Assembly: GCA_043721775.1 (NCBI GenBank)
Contig: JAYSQA010000128.1
Coordinates: forward strand, 1 to 6,077
Direction: 5' to 3'
DNA: 6,077 nucleotides
Source of the DNA: Stagnihabitans sp043721775
Lineage (GTDB): Bacteria; Pseudomonadota; Alphaproteobacteria; Rhodobacterales; Rhodobacteraceae
The position numbers were made by a program, and so were the translations under genes. Position 1 is the stretch's first letter. Each line of letters begins with the position of its first letter. A model generated the notes under the pieces. The model worked only from the letters and a program-made list of their open reading frames with translations, was not told the DNA's origin and did no database searches. Shown in pieces: positions 5,335 to 6,077 of this stretch.

Positions 5335-5781
5335 ATGATCCGACTGAACCTGACCGCCACGCCGCAGTGGCTGGACCTCGCCCCCGGCTTGCGCTTGCTG
5401 GTCGGTCCTCTCACCACCGCGCTGATGGTGTCCGCCCGCGCCGACCCTGCCATCGAAGCTTCGCCAGAGGGTGCCACTCAGGAGGCACTGGCGCTGGCCA
5501 TGGCCAAAGCCGTCGCCCGCCGAGCGGTGTTGGATTGGGAGGGTGTCGGTGATGAATTGAGTCAGCCCTTGCCTGTCACCCCTGAAGGCATCGACGCCCT
5601 TCTGGAAATCTGGCCGGTCTTTGAGGCGTTCCAGACCAAATACGTCGCGCGGGGTCTGATCCTGGACGCGGAAAAAAACGTCTCCGCGCCCTCGCCGACT
5701 GGTCCTTCGGCGGGGGCGATCGTTACTGCGCGGCCTGCACGGGGCACTGCCCCGACTGCCCCGACTGCCCCGCAAGACTGA
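5335..5781 (+). CDS. Tail assembly chaperone, short form (lambda gpG-like)
   Basis: The 148-residue protein starts at ATG 5335 with AAAGG (5323-5327) upstream. It begins IRLNLTATPQWLDLAPGLRL, continues through a helical Ala-rich centre (EALALAMAKAVARRAVLDW) and a segment GIDALLEIWPVFEAFQTKYV, and ends in a low-complexity tail with TAPTAPTAP. Tail assembly chaperones bind the tape measure protein and recruit tail tube subunits; they are not in the finished virion. The identification rests on position immediately before the tape measure gene, on size, and above all on the -1 frameshift signal at codons 113-115 (5673-5679), a hallmark of this gene in siphophages. The tail beyond Asn115 is made only by ribosomes that do not shift, and its low complexity fits a sequence constrained by the overlapping frame. 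Confidence 0.8.
   Translation: MIRLNLTATPQWLDLAPGLRLLVGPLTTALMVSARADPAIEASPEGATQEALALAMAKAVARRAVLDWEGVGDELSQPLPVTPEGIDALLEIWPVFEAFQTKYVARGLILDAEKNVSAPSPTGPSAGAIVTARPARGTAPTAPTAPQD
5673..5718 (+). promoter_or_regulatory. -1 programmed ribosomal frameshift signal (slippery site plus hairpin)
   Basis: Codons GAA-AAA-AAC (5671-5679) contain the canonical heptamer A-AAA-AAC in the correct phase. After a 7-base spacer (5680-5686) a 12-bp stem forms: 5687-5698 pairs with 5707-5718, all Watson-Crick except one U-G (5692/5713), with an 8-base loop CTGGTCCT. Spacing and stem strength fit known -1 stimulators. Slippage moves translation into the frame that begins with CGT at 5679 and stays open to the TGA at 6009. 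I see no strong Shine-Dalgarno-like stimulator at the dnaX-type distance upstream and no clear pseudoknot partner for the loop. Confidence 0.88.
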
Positions 5782-6011
5782 ACCGGCCGCAAACGCGGGA
5801 GGGCTGGCAGGTCTGGGACCTGGTCGGTCGCCTTGGTGGGCAACTGCGCGTGATCCCCGGCGCGGTCTTGGGCTGGGACATGGGGGCGGCCCTCGCGCTC
5901 GCTGCGGCACTGGGCATCGACACCCTGATCGCCGCCGAACTGCTGCCCGAGATCGAGGCGGTGATGGTGCGCAAACTGAACGAACAGATGGAAGGAGGCC
6001 GCGATGGCTGA
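5679..6011 (+). CDS. Frameshift extension of tail assembly chaperone (gpGT-like; T domain)
   Basis: This is the -1 frame part of the fusion read as 5335-5679 joined to 5679-6011, giving 225 residues (115 + 110). The -1 frame is open only from 5625, after TGA 5622, and has no ATG, GTG or TTG before GTG 5850. A separate start there would remove the conserved-looking part, so expression by frameshift is the best reading. The extension starts RLRALADWSFGGGD, then has a Cys cluster (fusion residues 132, 135, 139, 142, 145), then REGWQVWDLVGRLGGQLRV, GWDMGAALALAAALGID and LLPEIEAVMVRKLNEQ. The part from EGWQVWDL onward resembles small proteins often annotated as separate hypotheticals (possibly DUF7697) before tape measure genes in Rhodobacterales prophages. 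In lambda the T domain recruits the tube subunit. The stop overlaps the tape measure start by 8 bases, suggesting coupling. Confidence 0.8.
   Translation, partial: RLRALADWSFGGGDRYCAACTGHCPDCPDCPARLNRPQTREGWQVWDLVGRLGGQLRVIPGAVLGWDMGAALALAAALGIDTLIAAELLPEIEAVMVRKLNEQMEGGRDG
5746..5772 (+). repeat. Three tandem copies of a 9-bp repeat, coding in two frames
   Basis: ACTGCCCCG is repeated three times without a mismatch (5746-5754, 5755-5763, 5764-5772) inside the overlap of the chaperone and its -1 extension. The 0 frame reads Thr-Ala-Pro three times. The -1 frame reads Cys-Pro-Asp type repeats (H-C-P-D-C-P-D-C-P). Because the unit is a multiple of three, gain or loss of copies would keep both frames. 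Confidence 0.9.
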
Positions 6012-6077
6012 AAAACGGGTCTCTGTCCGCCTCGTGGCGGAAGGCGGCCGCCAGGTGCGCGCCGAGCTGGAAGGCAT
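6004..6077 (+). CDS. Tail tape measure protein, N-terminus only
   Basis: The last 74 bases encode 24 residues starting MAEKRVSVRLVAEGG, and the gene continues past the right edge. AAGGAGG (5992-5998) lies five bases before the ATG, the strongest ribosome binding site in the window. The start overlaps the frameshift-extension stop (6009-6011). The N-terminus (short basic lead, RVSVRLVAEGGRQVRAELEG) matches what I recall of tape measure proteins in alphaproteobacterial siphophages. Position directly after the chaperone pair supports this. These are long helical proteins that set tail length and are packed in the tail tube. With so few residues, position carries most of the evidence. Confidence 0.75.
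   Translation, partial: MAEKRVSVRLVAEGGRQVRAELEG

Noticed and set aside
4563..5477. Long minus-strand frames opposite the SEC-C gene and chaperone (also 4321-4983 and 5116-5910)
   Set aside because: Composition is typical of antisense shadows in high-GC coding DNA (Arg/Ser/Pro-rich, no recognisable domains). They overlap well-supported + strand genes and cross the terminator.
5850..6011. Separate small gene starting at GTG 5850
   Set aside because: This start would cut off the conserved-looking EGWQVWDLVGRLGGQL part just upstream. The frame is open from 5625 and a strong frameshift signal feeds it.

Overview
The window is a piece of a high-GC prophage (or tailed-phage genome) from an alphaproteobacterium, most likely of the Rhodobacterales. 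The structural genes run on the + strand in the usual siphophage order: a DUF6441-type head/tail-region protein (cut by the left edge), a small tail-terminator-like protein, a tail tube protein, a tail assembly chaperone with a second overlapping frame, and the first codons of the tape measure protein (cut by the right edge). Family names come from remembered protein patterns; no database search was possible.

Two cargo blocks interrupt this set. Block A (about 568-2600) lies between the DUF6441 gene and the tail terminator. It holds an exported protein with a coiled-coil N-terminus, a TagO/VasI-like middle domain and a C-terminal peptidoglycan-binding domain (627-1916). Convergent to it, on the minus strand, is a ParE-type toxin with its ribbon-helix-helix antitoxin (1965-2527), which has a perfect 15-bp palindrome upstream as a likely operator. 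Block B (4351-5250) lies between the tail tube and the chaperone. It encodes a DUF1186-like protein ending in a zinc-binding SEC-C motif, and a strong intrinsic terminator (5288-5319) follows directly. This is the usual look of 'moron' or lysogenic-conversion cargo inside a late operon.

The best hidden signal is in the chaperone gene. A canonical A-AAA-AAC slippery heptamer (5673-5679), a 7-nt spacer and a 12-bp GC-rich hairpin (5687-5718) form a textbook -1 programmed frameshift signal. The shift opens a -1 frame that runs to 6011 and has no usable start codon before 5850. The predicted products are a 148-aa short chaperone and a 225-aa G-GT type fusion, as in lambda. Downstream, three tandem copies of a 9-bp repeat are read in both frames, as Thr-Ala-Pro in one and Cys-Pro-Asp in the other.

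The tail tube gene is also split between two frames (3061-3429 and 3417-4262), but it has no slippery site. The join looks like a small internal deletion, so this prophage may be unable to build a tail. No stretch over 300 bases lacks a gene.
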